Source of the DNA: a virus
IMG/VR virus record: IMGVR_UViG_3300049489_000413
Location: 1 to 23,676 of that record
DNA length: 23,676 bases
Strand: one strand, 5' to 3'
The position numbers were made by a program, and so were the translations under genes. The notes below the pieces were generated by a model. It was not told the origin of the DNA and made no database searches. It worked only from the letters and a program-made list of their open reading frames with translations. Shown here one piece after another: positions 12,207-19,907 of the stretch. Position 1 is the first letter of the stretch; each line of letters begins with the position of its first letter.

Positions 12207-13286
12207 TCACGCCACGACGGGCGCGAGCTTCATCAGCACGGTCGCGACCCGGTTCGACAGGTCGCCCCCGAGCGCGTTCAGGACCGGAACATGCGGCTGC
12301 CACGCCGCCAGGACCCGCACGGCCTCGACCGGATCCCCACAGTCGATCAGCCCCAGCGAGATTGCGGTTCTGATCAGCGGCACGAACGCGTTGGCGAGCA
12401 TGATGTCGTCAGGGATCTCCGGAATGGACGCATCCTCGACGTCGTCGATCCCGAGCGTGTTCGCCTGCGCGATGCTGGCAGCGGCCTCACTGGCGGGCAG
12501 GGCGTCCTGCTCGACCTTCGTGACCGGAAGGTCCTGAACCTCCGGCGGGAAGTCGTCATCGTTCGGATCGGGCAAGCCCAACAGGGCCGCCACGCATTGC
12601 TCCTGTGTCTGCATGGTCACGACCTTGGCGGTCTCGACGTGCTTGACCGTCCAGGTCTGATCCGGGTTCTGACGCCCACGGAACGCGGCACCGTGTGCAT
12701 TCCAGGTCAGGACAGATCCGGGTGCGACCGACGTGGCCGGCGCGGTCGCGGTCTTGACCGGCGGCGCGATGGGGGAGGACTTCGGCGCCGCTGGCACAGG
12801 CGACGCACCACTCTTCTTCGCCACTTCGGCCTTGATGGCCGCGATCTCGTCCTTACTCCACCGACCGCGCTTCTGCGGAGGGCGAATACGCGCAATCTCG
12901 TCGGGCGTCAACTTCGCCAGCAGGGACGCGATGTCGTCGGAGTCGCCCGGCTCTGCCGCGCTTGCGGGCGGGGTGGGGGGCTCCGGCGCGGCAGGCGCGG
13001 GCTTTTGCGCCGCCTCGACTGGTGCTGGTTCGACGTGCTGCACGACTGCGGGCGCGGGCTTTTGCGCCGGAGGCACCTTCGTGGCCAAGACGGCGTCCAC
13101 ACGCGCGACCTCGGTACTGGACGAGGGAAGCACCGGGAGACGCACCGGTGCGGCCGAAGACTCCACGTTCGCGACCTTGCCCAGAAACTCCAGCGCGGCG
13201 CCGACGCTGCTGAACTGAATCGACACATCCAGGACGGTCGTGCCGTCCTCCGAAACCGACATACCTGCTTGCCTGATCGTCATCAT
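12207..13286 (-). CDS. Pro/Ala-rich multidomain protein of unknown function, 359 aa
   Basis: The start is ATG 13286 or the next ATG (13283), both behind a strong GAGGAG; the second has better spacing. The protein has an N-terminal beta-like segment (TTVLDVSIQFSSVGAALEFLGKV), a long low-complexity Pro/Ala linker (about 68-115) with the unit QKPAPA twice, a basic helical patch KRGRWSKDEIAAIKAEV (about 138-154), a second linker, a small central domain (VLTWNAHGAAFRGRQNPDQTWTV), and an acidic C-terminal helical region. No family is recognised. The first half of the basic patch recalls SANT/Myb or recombinase-type helices, but too weakly for a call. It has its own promoter with an operator-like palindrome and stands before the tRNA and polymerase, so it may be a replication organiser. 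Confidence 0.75.
   Translation of the reverse strand: MMTIRQAGMSVSEDGTTVLDVSIQFSSVGAALEFLGKVANVESSAAPVRLPVLPSSSTEVARVDAVLATKVPPAQKPAPAVVQHVEPAPVEAAQKPAPAAPEPPTPPASAAEPGDSDDIASLLAKLTPDEIARIRPPQKRGRWSKDEIAAIKAEVAKKSGASPVPAAPKSSPIAPPVKTATAPATSVAPGSVLTWNAHGAAFRGRQNPDQTWTVKHVETAKVVTMQTQEQCVAALLGLPDPNDDDFPPEVQDLPVTKVEQDALPASEAAASIAQANTLGIDDVEDASIPEIPDDIMLANAFVPLIRTAISLGLIDCGDPVEAVRVLAAWQPHVPVLNALGGDLSNRVATVLMKLAPVVA
12994..13069. repeat. 19-bp direct repeat, two copies 57 bp apart
   Basis: GGCGCGGGCTTTTGCGCCG occurs at 12994-13012 and 13051-13069. On the minus strand both encode AQKPAPA in the linker of the 359-aa protein, and the 57-bp period keeps the frame. It looks like a coding-sequence duplication in a low-complexity linker. 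Confidence 0.8.
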
Positions 13287-13319
13287 TTACTCCTCTACAC
13301 AACCACAACCAACTCGCTA

Positions 13320-13348
13320 TATGTAGCGGACCTAATACGTCCGCGCAA
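13320..13348 (-). promoter_or_regulatory. Promoter with operator-like palindrome in the spacer
   Basis: TTGCGC (13343-13348) and TACATA (13320-13325) lie 17 bases apart on the minus strand. The spacer is the inverted repeat GGAC-N7-GTCC followed by GC, the same arrangement as the spacer of the promoter at 19492-19520. Transcription would start near 13313, giving a leader of about 27 bases that carries the GAGGAG site of the 359-aa gene. The -10 is a poor match, suggesting an activated or phage-modified promoter. Confidence 0.55.
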
Positions 13349-13355
13349 GGGGAAT

Positions 13356-13607
13356 TTACAGGGTCTCGACAATTCCGGGATCTTCAACGCGCTCGAGCGC
13401 GTCTTCGGCCGGCTGAGTGTCTCGCGATCCGTCCGCCGTCATGGCGAGCGTCTTGTTGACGTCGCTCAGGATACCGTCGATGGTCAGGAGCGATGCTGCA
13501 CCGACCAGCAGGAGCAGGGTTGCGGCCTGATCAAACGAGCACCCAAACGCTTTCGCGCCGTTCTCGATGTCGCCCACAACCGAATCAGGAATCTCGACCG
13601 TCACCAT
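13356..13607 (-). CDS. Small ribbon-helix-helix-like protein, 83 aa
   Basis: ATG 13607 has GAGG five bases upstream and overlaps the zinc-ribbon gene by 7 bases; an upstream start at 13682 is unlikely. The N-terminus MVTVEIPDSVVGDIENGAKAF looks like the strand plus first helix of ribbon-helix-helix DNA-binding proteins. It is followed by an unusually hydrophobic helix (AATLLLLVGAASLLTI) and an acidic tail. It could be a dimeric repressor; the promoter and operator of the next gene begin eight bases past its stop. The hydrophobic stretch leaves a membrane-associated alternative open. Confidence 0.6.
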   Translation of the reverse strand: MVTVEIPDSVVGDIENGAKAFGCSFDQAATLLLLVGAASLLTIDGILSDVNKTLAMTADGSRDTQPAEDALERVEDPGIVETL

Positions 13608-13786
13608 AGGGACCTCTTTTCCGCGCACGCGGCGCAAAACTTGATATTTTCTGGCGGCACTGGACGTCCGCAGCACAGACACGCGCGCGCGCCGGCGCGC
13701 AGGAGTTCGATCTCGCGTTTGGTCAGGTCAGCGTTCCGCCGCGGATTTGCGGCCTTACCGCGCTTACGCCGTCCTGTAACGAACAT
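13601..13786 (-). CDS. Small zinc-ribbon protein, 61 aa
   Basis: The ATG at 13786 has GGGAG five bases upstream. The N-terminal half is basic (TGRRKRGKAANPRRNADLTKREIELL) and the C-terminal half carries one zinc ribbon (CLCCGRPVPPENIKFCAAC, residues about 37-55). Tiny zinc-ribbon proteins of this type are frequent in phage early regions and usually bind nucleic acid. It overlaps both neighbours, so it is translated in series with them. The specific function is unknown. Confidence 0.75.
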   Translation of the reverse strand: MFVTGRRKRGKAANPRRNADLTKREIELLRAGARACLCCGRPVPPENIKFCAACAEKRSLW

Positions 13787-14459
13787 GGCCGCTCCCTAGC
13801 GCAAGAGGACCGCCCAACAGCGCGCCCGACGCCGGCCCCTGTAGGACCTCCGCGATCGTGGCCTGCCTGCATACCCCGTCCGCTTCGACCAGGCAAGTCT
13901 GCTGCGCCGGACGAAGCACCTGCGACGCGTCGATGTGCCAGCGATTATGCCGACGCCCGACCGATTGCCACAGCGCCAACCCGGAGACGCTCCTGTATGG
14001 TGCCCCGACGTCATGCCAGCCGTAATTGACGGCCGTGTCGCCCGTGATGTTTCGGTCCAGGATCCAGTCCTTCCCGACCGAGCTTGTTGGGCGCCCAGGC
14101 GTGTGCGCCACGCGCGCGTCCACGGCGGCGCTGTAGGCTTTCGGATCCGCCAACGCCGTGATGGTCTTACCCACACGCGTGATCGGCACGAACGCGCTCG
14201 CGCTGGCACGGTGGACGTCGTCCACCATCAGGGACGTCAGGAGCGTCCACCCCTTGTCATCACAAATCCGCTGCGCCGACGTCGCGCTCACGCTAGCGCG
14301 CCATGGCTGATCGGGAGCGTCGGGGCTGTAGATCAGCAGCGCGTCTTGCGCGACGCGCCACCTCACCGTAACGCCGCCATGGGTGCTGACCATGTCGATC
14401 CATGTTGGTTCGACAAATCGCCCCTCCTGCACGGCCTTGAAGGCATCTTCGTACTTCAC
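13764..14459 (-). CDS. Two-domain protein with DUF2829/Tad2-like N-terminus, 231 aa
   Basis: GTG 14459 overlaps the primase stop as GTGA. Residues 1-75 follow the DUF2829 pattern: an opening helix with a conserved Gly and Trp (MKYEDAFKAVQEGRFVEPTW), a middle strand region (ALLIYSPDAPDQPW) and a closing helix ending in D-x-x-W (SAQRICDDKGW). DUF2829 proteins include the Thoeris inhibitor Tad2, which sequesters a signal nucleotide (family knowledge). The C-terminal part (about 115-231) has a second, conserved-looking core: GKDWILDRN, VNYGWHD, GLALWQSVGRRHNRWHIDASQ, suggestive of a His-containing enzyme or tail-associated domain that I do not recognise. The domain call is by eye and needs a profile search. 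Confidence 0.55.
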   Translation of the reverse strand: MKYEDAFKAVQEGRFVEPTWIDMVSTHGGVTVRWRVAQDALLIYSPDAPDQPWRASVSATSAQRICDDKGWTLLTSLMVDDVHRASASAFVPITRVGKTITALADPKAYSAAVDARVAHTPGRPTSSVGKDWILDRNITGDTAVNYGWHDVGAPYRSVSGLALWQSVGRRHNRWHIDASQVLRPAQQTCLVEADGVCRQATIAEVLQGPASGALLGGPLALGSGHVRYRTA

Positions 14460-15403
14460 TGAATTGATCTCCTCGCTAACTCGAACAAGGCCGAACGATC
14501 GACCTCATCGGGATCTTCTTTCGGGGACAGCTTGACCGTTCCGGCGCGCTGGCCACGCAATCGCAACCGCATCGCGAGCGCGTAGGCTTCCTGCCAGGCG
14601 TCGCCATCCAGCACGACGCAGACCGGGCGCCGGGCCGCAACGAGTTTGTCGATCTGGCTCGACATCGGCTTCCCCAGCACCGCAGCCGCGTCGGGCCACA
14701 ACGCCAGCGCGTCCATGGTGCCCTCCACGACCAGGACAGGCGTGTCGGTCTCGACCCAAAGCGCCGGCTCGTTGTAGAGGTAGGCGTCCCGGTTTAGGCC
14801 CTTCGGGTACATATAAGGGCGCTCATGCGGCCCCAATACGTACCGGGCTACCCACCCGCGCCACTTGGTTCGATCGGCGCGCTCGTCGTACTCCGGAAGC
14901 GGTACCACGACGCGCCCACTACAGCGCCCGCGCAGGCACGCCGCCACGCCAGCCTCGCGCACGACGTCGATTGGGAGCCCGCGGCGCCGCTGCTTTGTCT
15001 CGGGATCGCGCCCGGTCCCGGTCATGTACTCCCGGTAGATGTCCAACTCGGCCATCTCGATTCCGGGCTGCTCGTACAACGCAAGTGTGCGGATCCCCTC
15101 AACGGGCTCTCGAGGCTTTGGGCGCGGCTTCGTGATGCCCTCGAACACGTCAGACGGGTCGAGCCCGTAGAACGCCACCATGTCGGGCAGGAGCGAGATG
15201 TGCTCAGCCCTGAGGAACCCATAGGACCCGCAGCGGAAGCACGACCACTTCCCCGTCTGCGTGTCGAGCCCAAGCGATTTCTTTTTGTCCGGTGACCCCT
15301 CGGTGTATTCGCACAATGGACAGGCTGCGCGATTCCACCCAGCCCGCAGGACCGCACCCGCGAACGCGCCCGCGACGAGTTCAATCTTGTCACCGTACCT
15401 CAT
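14456..15403 (-). CDS. DNA primase with zinc finger and TOPRIM domain, 315 aa
   Basis: The enzyme makes RNA primers for lagging-strand synthesis, working with the DnaB-type helicase encoded just before it. The N-terminal zinc ribbon has C28xxC31 and C55xxC58 (AACPLC ... WSCFRCGSYGF). A TOPRIM domain follows: E227/D231 in LVVEGTMDALAL, D266/D268 in CVVLDGDAW, and KEDPDEV (295-301). At 315 residues it is about half the length of bacterial DnaG and lacks a long C-terminal helicase-binding part, which is usual for phage primases. ATG 15403 overlaps the helicase stop (ATGA); the upstream extension to 15532 has no merit because it lies inside the helicase gene. Confidence 0.93.
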   Translation of the reverse strand: MRYGDKIELVAGAFAGAVLRAGWNRAACPLCEYTEGSPDKKKSLGLDTQTGKWSCFRCGSYGFLRAEHISLLPDMVAFYGLDPSDVFEGITKPRPKPREPVEGIRTLALYEQPGIEMAELDIYREYMTGTGRDPETKQRRRGLPIDVVREAGVAACLRGRCSGRVVVPLPEYDERADRTKWRGWVARYVLGPHERPYMYPKGLNRDAYLYNEPALWVETDTPVLVVEGTMDALALWPDAAAVLGKPMSSQIDKLVAARRPVCVVLDGDAWQEAYALAMRLRLRGQRAGTVKLSPKEDPDEVDRSALFELARRSIQ

Positions 15404-16773
15404 GCGGGAAGCCCCGGATCTCCCCAACGGAACCGCTCCGCCCGCGTGACCACACGGGCCTGCCCGAAGTCGGCCGGCAGGGGTGCCGACCCCTGGCGCC
15501 CTTCCGTCAAGCGTGACTTCGCGACGAACCACGAAACCTCTCGCGCGAGCCCATCCTCCGACTCGTGCGCGCTAGCGGTCACGCACGTATCGACGACCCG
15601 GATCTTGTGCATCGAATCCGCGACGTGTTGAATATCCACGAGCGCGGTCGCCTTATTGTCGCGTGACTTCGACTGGCTCGCCGACCACACGCGTGTTTTC
15701 AGATCGACCGCGATGTCGCGTCGCAGCCCCTCGTACACGTACATCATGGCCAGGTAGGTGTTGTCCGCCTTCACGCGCGCGTCACCTAACTTGTCCGCGT
15801 AGTCGATCACGACCAGGTCAACCGCGCGCCCGCGCCGCTGCTGAACATTATTGACCCACGCGGTCACGTCCTTCACTTGCGTGGTCTGGGGCGCGAAGTC
15901 GGCGAACTCGACCGTGCCCATAAACTGCTTCGCGTACCTGAAACGCTCCTGCGCGCGCTTGCGGTCCGCCTCAATCTCGAGCATGGGCGTGATCGGCACC
16001 CCCACGACGTTGCTGATAATCCGCGCCTTCTGGAGTACGAGCGGCAACTCCAACGTGGCGAAGCACGTCAGGGACGCGGGGTTGTGGAACGTCTGCAAGA
16101 CCGTTTGGTCGATCAGGTACATGGACTTGCCAGCGCCCGGCCCCGCCACCACGATCGAGAGCGTCTCCGGGTGGACACCGCCGCCCATGATGTCGTTGAC
16201 CTCAAAGATCGGCGTCGGCAGGCGTGACGCGGCCCCGTACCGGGCGATGTCGTCGAACGCGGACTCGTCCAAGACGTCGCACGTGATTTGGGTCGTCGCG
16301 CCGATCGAGTCGATCGTGTCGATCAACGTGCGGGTGCGGTCAAACTTGCCCTTCTGGTAATCGTCCAGGGCGGTCTCGGCGATTTTGCCGCTCACACGTG
16401 CGCGAACGAGCGGGACGAGTTCGCCCACGACCATTTCGACGGTCGGGTTGTGCTTCTGGACGGTCGCGTCCGCGTACTCGAAGAACTCCGCGATCTCGCA
16501 CACGTTCTCGCGCGTGAGGCGCCCATCGTGAACCTGCCGGGATAGACGCTGGCTGACCTCCAAGACGCTGGATGGGCCAGCCCCGCGTTCGTTCGCGACC
16601 TGTCGGCACGTCTTCAGGAGCGTCTTGGCCCACTTGTGCTCGAGCGCGCTCGGGTCCAGCATGGCGCCGATTCGGGTCCAGAATGTCGGCCTGGTGCAGC
16701 ACCAGTACAGCACGACAGCCTCAAATTCGGGCTCGAGGTTGTACGTCGTTGCGGCTGCGGCGCCTACCTCCAC
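15400..16773 (-). CDS. DnaB-type replicative helicase, 457 aa
   Basis: This is a hexameric RecA-fold helicase that unwinds DNA at the fork. Residues 1-160 form the helical N-terminal domain. The motor domain has Walker A GPGAGKSM (211-218), the catalytic glutamate in ATLELP (E242), Walker B LVVIDYADKL (320-329) and the sensor SASQSK. The start is GTG 16773, which overlaps the end of the preceding gene with a G-rich SD just upstream. The length matches DnaB (about 450-470). The primase gene is translationally coupled behind it; the unknown 293-aa gene ahead of it is in the usual place for a helicase loader. Confidence 0.93.
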   Translation of the reverse strand: MEVGAAAATTYNLEPEFEAVVLYWCCTRPTFWTRIGAMLDPSALEHKWAKTLLKTCRQVANERGAGPSSVLEVSQRLSRQVHDGRLTRENVCEIAEFFEYADATVQKHNPTVEMVVGELVPLVRARVSGKIAETALDDYQKGKFDRTRTLIDTIDSIGATTQITCDVLDESAFDDIARYGAASRLPTPIFEVNDIMGGGVHPETLSIVVAGPGAGKSMYLIDQTVLQTFHNPASLTCFATLELPLVLQKARIISNVVGVPITPMLEIEADRKRAQERFRYAKQFMGTVEFADFAPQTTQVKDVTAWVNNVQQRRGRAVDLVVIDYADKLGDARVKADNTYLAMMYVYEGLRRDIAVDLKTRVWSASQSKSRDNKATALVDIQHVADSMHKIRVVDTCVTASAHESEDGLAREVSWFVAKSRLTEGRQGSAPLPADFGQARVVTRAERFRWGDPGLPA

Positions 16774-17645
16774 AGCACCACCCCCGCCTCAACACGCTGC
16801 TTCAAATTACACCTTATCTGTTCTGCTTCAACTTTTACGATCTCGAGCATGTCCGCGAACGACCTTCCTGGCCAGTGCTGCTCCAAAACGGTAATGGCCT
16901 CAGTTGTGGATTCAGGGCGTGACAGCACAAGGTCGATCTCGAATAGGCCATATCGCTCTACGGCTTCGCGGTGTTGGGGGCCCATCAGGAGCGTACCGGC
17001 GCCGCCGAAGTTGTCGTTCCGCCAATCCCAAAACCACGAGAGGCTTCGAGGCTTATACATCCAATCGCCGAATACCCACGTCGGACGCGGTCTCGCCCGC
17101 GAGGTTTTCCCGTACTGGTATGCCGCCCACGCGAATGCGGCCCACGCCGCAGGCGCGATACCGTTCCGGCGCAGAAACTCAGCCGCGGCCCTGATGGTCT
17201 CGGCCAACACGACCGTCCAGCCAGCACCGAAGTCGATCTGCTTCCCGGTCACGCTACGGTGCTGCTCCCGCACGGCTCGGGTCAGGATCTCGTAGTCATC
17301 CCGGTCGTTGACGACGGGTGGGAGTTTGGGCGCCGGCGGAATCCTCGCGACCGCAATACCCCAAGCCGAGGGCGCAGGCGGGCATGTACTACCAAGTAGG
17401 CTCCTGTACTGCTGAAGCGTCGTTGTCGTGCCCCCGTCCGTGACGGTCTCGAACATGGGCGGACGGGCAGGCAGGAACGACTCCACGAGGTCGAAGCCCT
17501 TGTGGAGCAGACCCGAACGCGCCAGCCGGTTCTGCTCGACCGCCCAAGCGCTAAAGTCGATCGTGACGTCCTCGACGGCACGCCGCGGACGCGAAATTGT
17601 AAGTCGCGGCCCAAATGGGGGCAAAACACGCGCAAGATCGTTCAT
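16764..17645 (-). CDS. Unknown protein upstream of the replicative helicase, 293 aa
   Basis: ATG 17645 follows a GAGGG site. The protein has an N-terminal charged part, a Pro-rich middle (CPPAPSAWGIAVARIPPAPKLPP), a helical Ala-rich segment (AETIRAAAEFLRRNGIAPAAWAAFAWAAYQYGKTS), the aromatic stretch WVFGDWMYKPRSLSWFWDW, and a C-terminal helical part. No nucleotide-binding loop is visible, so an AAA+ loader of DnaC type is excluded. A non-ATPase loader or scaffold for the helicase is possible by position. The C-terminal codons overlap the helicase start. Confidence 0.7.
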   Translation of the reverse strand: MNDLARVLPPFGPRLTISRPRRAVEDVTIDFSAWAVEQNRLARSGLLHKGFDLVESFLPARPPMFETVTDGGTTTTLQQYRSLLGSTCPPAPSAWGIAVARIPPAPKLPPVVNDRDDYEILTRAVREQHRSVTGKQIDFGAGWTVVLAETIRAAAEFLRRNGIAPAAWAAFAWAAYQYGKTSRARPRPTWVFGDWMYKPRSLSWFWDWRNDNFGGAGTLLMGPQHREAVERYGLFEIDLVLSRPESTTEAITVLEQHWPGRSFADMLEIVKVEAEQIRCNLKQRVEAGVVLWR

Positions 17646-17689
17646 ACACCCTCGACGAGGAACACAACAGCGCGGCGCGAATCGGCACC

Positions 17690-18118
17690 CTACCGCGTGC
17701 GTCGGACCCGCGCAAGTTCATCTTTACTCAACCATGCGGCCGGTCCGATGTCCTTCCGGCGTCGGTAGCGAACACGCGGCACACGGCGCATTTCCGGGTA
17801 CAGGGCAGCGAAGAACTTACCCGCCTGCTCGTCCAGTTCGTTCTCGCGCTGGACACGCTTGAGCGCGCGTGTGCTTTCGCGGACGAGCCAGACCCGATCC
17901 CAGTCCTGTGCGGTCTTGAGCACGACCGCGAACTCGCGCTCGAGGTCGAGCACGCGCACGACCGACGTGCGGGTTCGCCACACCCGTTCAACGCGCCCCT
18001 CACGACACGCGCGATCGAGCCCATACTGCGTCACGCCCGGAATCATGACGGCCCAACTGTACGGGCAATAGCCGGACTGGATCACGCGCCAGATTGGCGC
18101 CGGGACGTTCAGAGACAC
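17690..18118 (-). CDS. Basic protein of unknown function, 142 aa
   Basis: GTG 18118 overlaps the end of the UvsW-like helicase by ten bases and has GGGAG close upstream. The segment GVTQYGLDRACREGRVERVW (about 28-47) could be a winged or AlpA-type HTH, followed by a strand and helix region (VVRVLDLEREFAVVLKTAQDW). The C-terminus is very basic (RRVPRVRYRRRKD ... LARVRRTR). DNA binding is likely from charge. No family is recognised. It is translated together with the helicase upstream. Confidence 0.7.
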   Translation of the reverse strand: MSLNVPAPIWRVIQSGYCPYSWAVMIPGVTQYGLDRACREGRVERVWRTRTSVVRVLDLEREFAVVLKTAQDWDRVWLVRESTRALKRVQRENELDEQAGKFFAALYPEMRRVPRVRYRRRKDIGPAAWLSKDELARVRRTR

Positions 18119-19467
18119 TCCCGCACCTCGACCGCGTGCCCCTCAGCCTCGAGGACGCTTACGCGCTCGTGGGCGTGCTTCTCCAGCAGGGCGTGCCCGT
18201 AATCCATCACATCCCACCACTCGAAGCCGGACTTGTCCGCATGCGTGCGCATCCCGCGTCCGAGTTTCTGCAAAACCGCCACAGCGGCCTTCTTGCCCGA
18301 CCCGTTCACGACAGCGGCCAGTTCTGGCACGTCCACGCCTTCCTGGAAGACGGTCGTGCAGACCACGACGTCGATGCCGTCCTGGACGAGTTGCTTGAGC
18401 GCCTGCTCGCGTTTCTTGACTGACCAGTCACCAAACACGAACTTGGCCCGCATGCCGCGCTTCTGCACCTCAGCCAAGACCGCGCGACCGTGCCCCTCCT
18501 GATCGCAGAACAGAAACGCTGGCTTGGGCGCGAGCGCGGCCATGTCGGCCAGCAGGGCATTCCTGGCGGCCGACTTGACGACCCCGTCCCGGTAGACCTC
18601 CATCCAGGACGCCGTCACGTCAAGGTCCTGCCTGCACGCCACGAAATGGCAGGACGGCATCGTGAGCTGCCCCGCCGCCGCCAGCGTGGCGAGCGGGACA
18701 TCTGCGACGATTGGGCCCACCGACGCGAACAAGCGCAAGGTCTCCCACTCCCCGCGTGCGGTCGGGGTCGCGGATAGGCCAACACGCAAATGCGCGCGCT
18801 TGAACGCCTGTGTGACGCGAAAGAACGTGTCGGCCGGTTGCGCGTGAACCTCGTCGATGATGATCCCGCCCACGTTCGCGAGAAGGTCACGCCAAGTCGG
18901 CGTCCCCAGCGCGAGGTGACGGTGCATCCCCTGAAAAGTCGCGACCGTGAAGTTTCCGGTTCCGCGCTTCCACCCGTCAGCGGTCACGGTCCCGGCTGTG
19001 TCGCCCAGGCGCCCCCTGTACCGCTCCGCGAACGCGCCCACGAGTGAGGAGCGGTGACACAGGTAAAGCCACTCCACGTTGTAGATATGCGTCAGCGCGA
19101 GGCAGATTTCGCCCTTACCCGCGCCCGTGGGCGCCTTCACGGTACCGCGACCATGCCGCCGAACCAGCGTCTTGATCACGTCCTGCTGGTAGGGGCGCAA
19201 CCACGTCGCCTCGACACCGGGGATCGACGTCGGGATCTCGCGCATGTCCTCGACTTCGATCTTGACGTCGTCCCGTCGCGCAAGCGCGCGCGCGACCGGG
19301 ATGAAGCCGGTCGGGATCGTGTAGGTCGCGATCGAGCACACGCTACGCCGGACAGGACCATCCGGCGTATCGTATTCGTGCGTGCTGATCTGGTCGAGCC
19401 ACTCCAGTTCGTCCACCGTCGCGGACGCGATAGCGGACCAACTGGCGTCATGTACGCGGATTTTCAT
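18109..19467 (-). CDS. UvsW-like superfamily 2 helicase, 452 aa
   Basis: This DNA or RNA-DNA branch-remodelling helicase, like T4 UvsW, would convert recombination intermediates and unwind R-loops. Motifs: Q-like WLRPYQQDVI (89-98), Walker A APTGAGKGE (112-120), motif II IIDEVH (203-208), motif III LSATPTAR (231-238), motif IV region FLFCDQEGHGRAV, motif V VVCTTVFQEGVDVP and motif VI QKLGRGMRT. The N-terminal 80 residues are a separate small domain, as in UvsW. ATG 19467 has AAGG eight bases upstream and fits the promoter; a TTG at 19491 would lie on the transcription start and is rejected. It is the first gene of the replication block. Confidence 0.92.
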   Translation of the reverse strand: MKIRVHDASWSAIASATVDELEWLDQISTHEYDTPDGPVRRSVCSIATYTIPTGFIPVARALARRDDVKIEVEDMREIPTSIPGVEATWLRPYQQDVIKTLVRRHGRGTVKAPTGAGKGEICLALTHIYNVEWLYLCHRSSLVGAFAERYRGRLGDTAGTVTADGWKRGTGNFTVATFQGMHRHLALGTPTWRDLLANVGGIIIDEVHAQPADTFFRVTQAFKRAHLRVGLSATPTARGEWETLRLFASVGPIVADVPLATLAAAGQLTMPSCHFVACRQDLDVTASWMEVYRDGVVKSAARNALLADMAALAPKPAFLFCDQEGHGRAVLAEVQKRGMRAKFVFGDWSVKKREQALKQLVQDGIDVVVCTTVFQEGVDVPELAAVVNGSGKKAAVAVLQKLGRGMRTHADKSGFEWWDVMDYGHALLEKHAHERVSVLEAEGHAVEVRECL

Positions 19468-19491
19468 AGGCTTACCTTGGCGGTCCTGCAA

Positions 19492-19520
19492 GGTATAGCG
19501 GACTCGTTATGTCCAGTCAA
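19492..19520 (-). promoter_or_regulatory. Near-consensus sigma70-type promoter with operator-like spacer
   Basis: On the minus strand TTGACT (19515-19520) and TATACC (19492-19497) are separated by exactly 17 bases. The spacer is GGAC-ATAACGA-GTCC-GC, an inverted repeat that matches the spacer of the promoter at 13320-13348 in layout and at 12 of 17 positions. Transcription should begin near 19485 and drive the helicase and replication genes. It sits in the gap between the lysis/tail genes and the replication genes. Confidence 0.75.
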
Positions 19521-19523
19521 GCA

Positions 19524-19907
19524 CTATGTCACGACCACGACGGCGCGCATGTACGCCCAAGAGTCACCCGAGATCACCGCCATGAAGGTCCCGACGTACC
19601 GACCCGGCGCGACCGTGGCCAAGTCCGTGCTGGCGATCACGAACGTGGCGACACCGTCCTCGAGCGTGGCCCCCACGGTAAAGACCGGCATGACGTCGGT
19701 CGTCTTGCTCCACAACGAAAGCGTTGCCTCGTCGTTGACGCCGAAGACGACGTCGTCGCCGTTCTGGTACGTCATCGCGGTCGCGATCGTGATGTCCTCA
19801 CCCCGCGCGACGTCAATCTGGCGCACAGATTGGATGACCTCCTCGACGGACGGCACCGGCGGTTGTGAGCCGTCTGCCAGCACGGCGGCGAGATTGCAAA
19901 CCCGCAT
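19524..19907 (-). CDS. Small beta-rich protein after the lysozyme, 127 aa
   Basis: GGAGG lies five bases before ATG 19907 (a GTG codon directly ahead is less well spaced). The protein is rich in strand-forming residues (ITIATAMTYQNGDDVVFG, PVFTVGATLEDGVATFVIAS, GRYVGTFMAVISG), ending YMRAVVVVT. This is the look of a small immunoglobulin-like or BppU N-terminal-like domain found on tail tips, but it is not close enough for a firm call. The start overlaps the lysozyme stop by one base. Location at the end of the structural block fits a minor tail or baseplate part. Confidence 0.65.
   Translation of the reverse strand: MRVCNLAAVLADGSQPPVPSVEEVIQSVRQIDVARGEDITIATAMTYQNGDDVVFGVNDEATLSLWSKTTDVMPVFTVGATLEDGVATFVIASTDLATVAPGRYVGTFMAVISGDSWAYMRAVVVVT

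Noticed and set aside
13340-13540. Shadow palindromes and GC-rich short repeats as a replication origin
   Set aside because: No iterons, AT-rich melting region or clustered DnaA-type boxes could be seen here or elsewhere in the window.
12204-13799. Open frame of 531 codons on the + strand
   Set aside because: It is antisense to the 359-aa gene and its two upstream neighbours. It is Arg/Gly/His-rich as expected from a GC-rich shadow frame, and shows no domain and no SD.
19468-19491. TTG start adding 8 residues to the UvsW-like helicase
   Set aside because: It lies on or before the predicted transcription start; ATG 19467 has its own SD.
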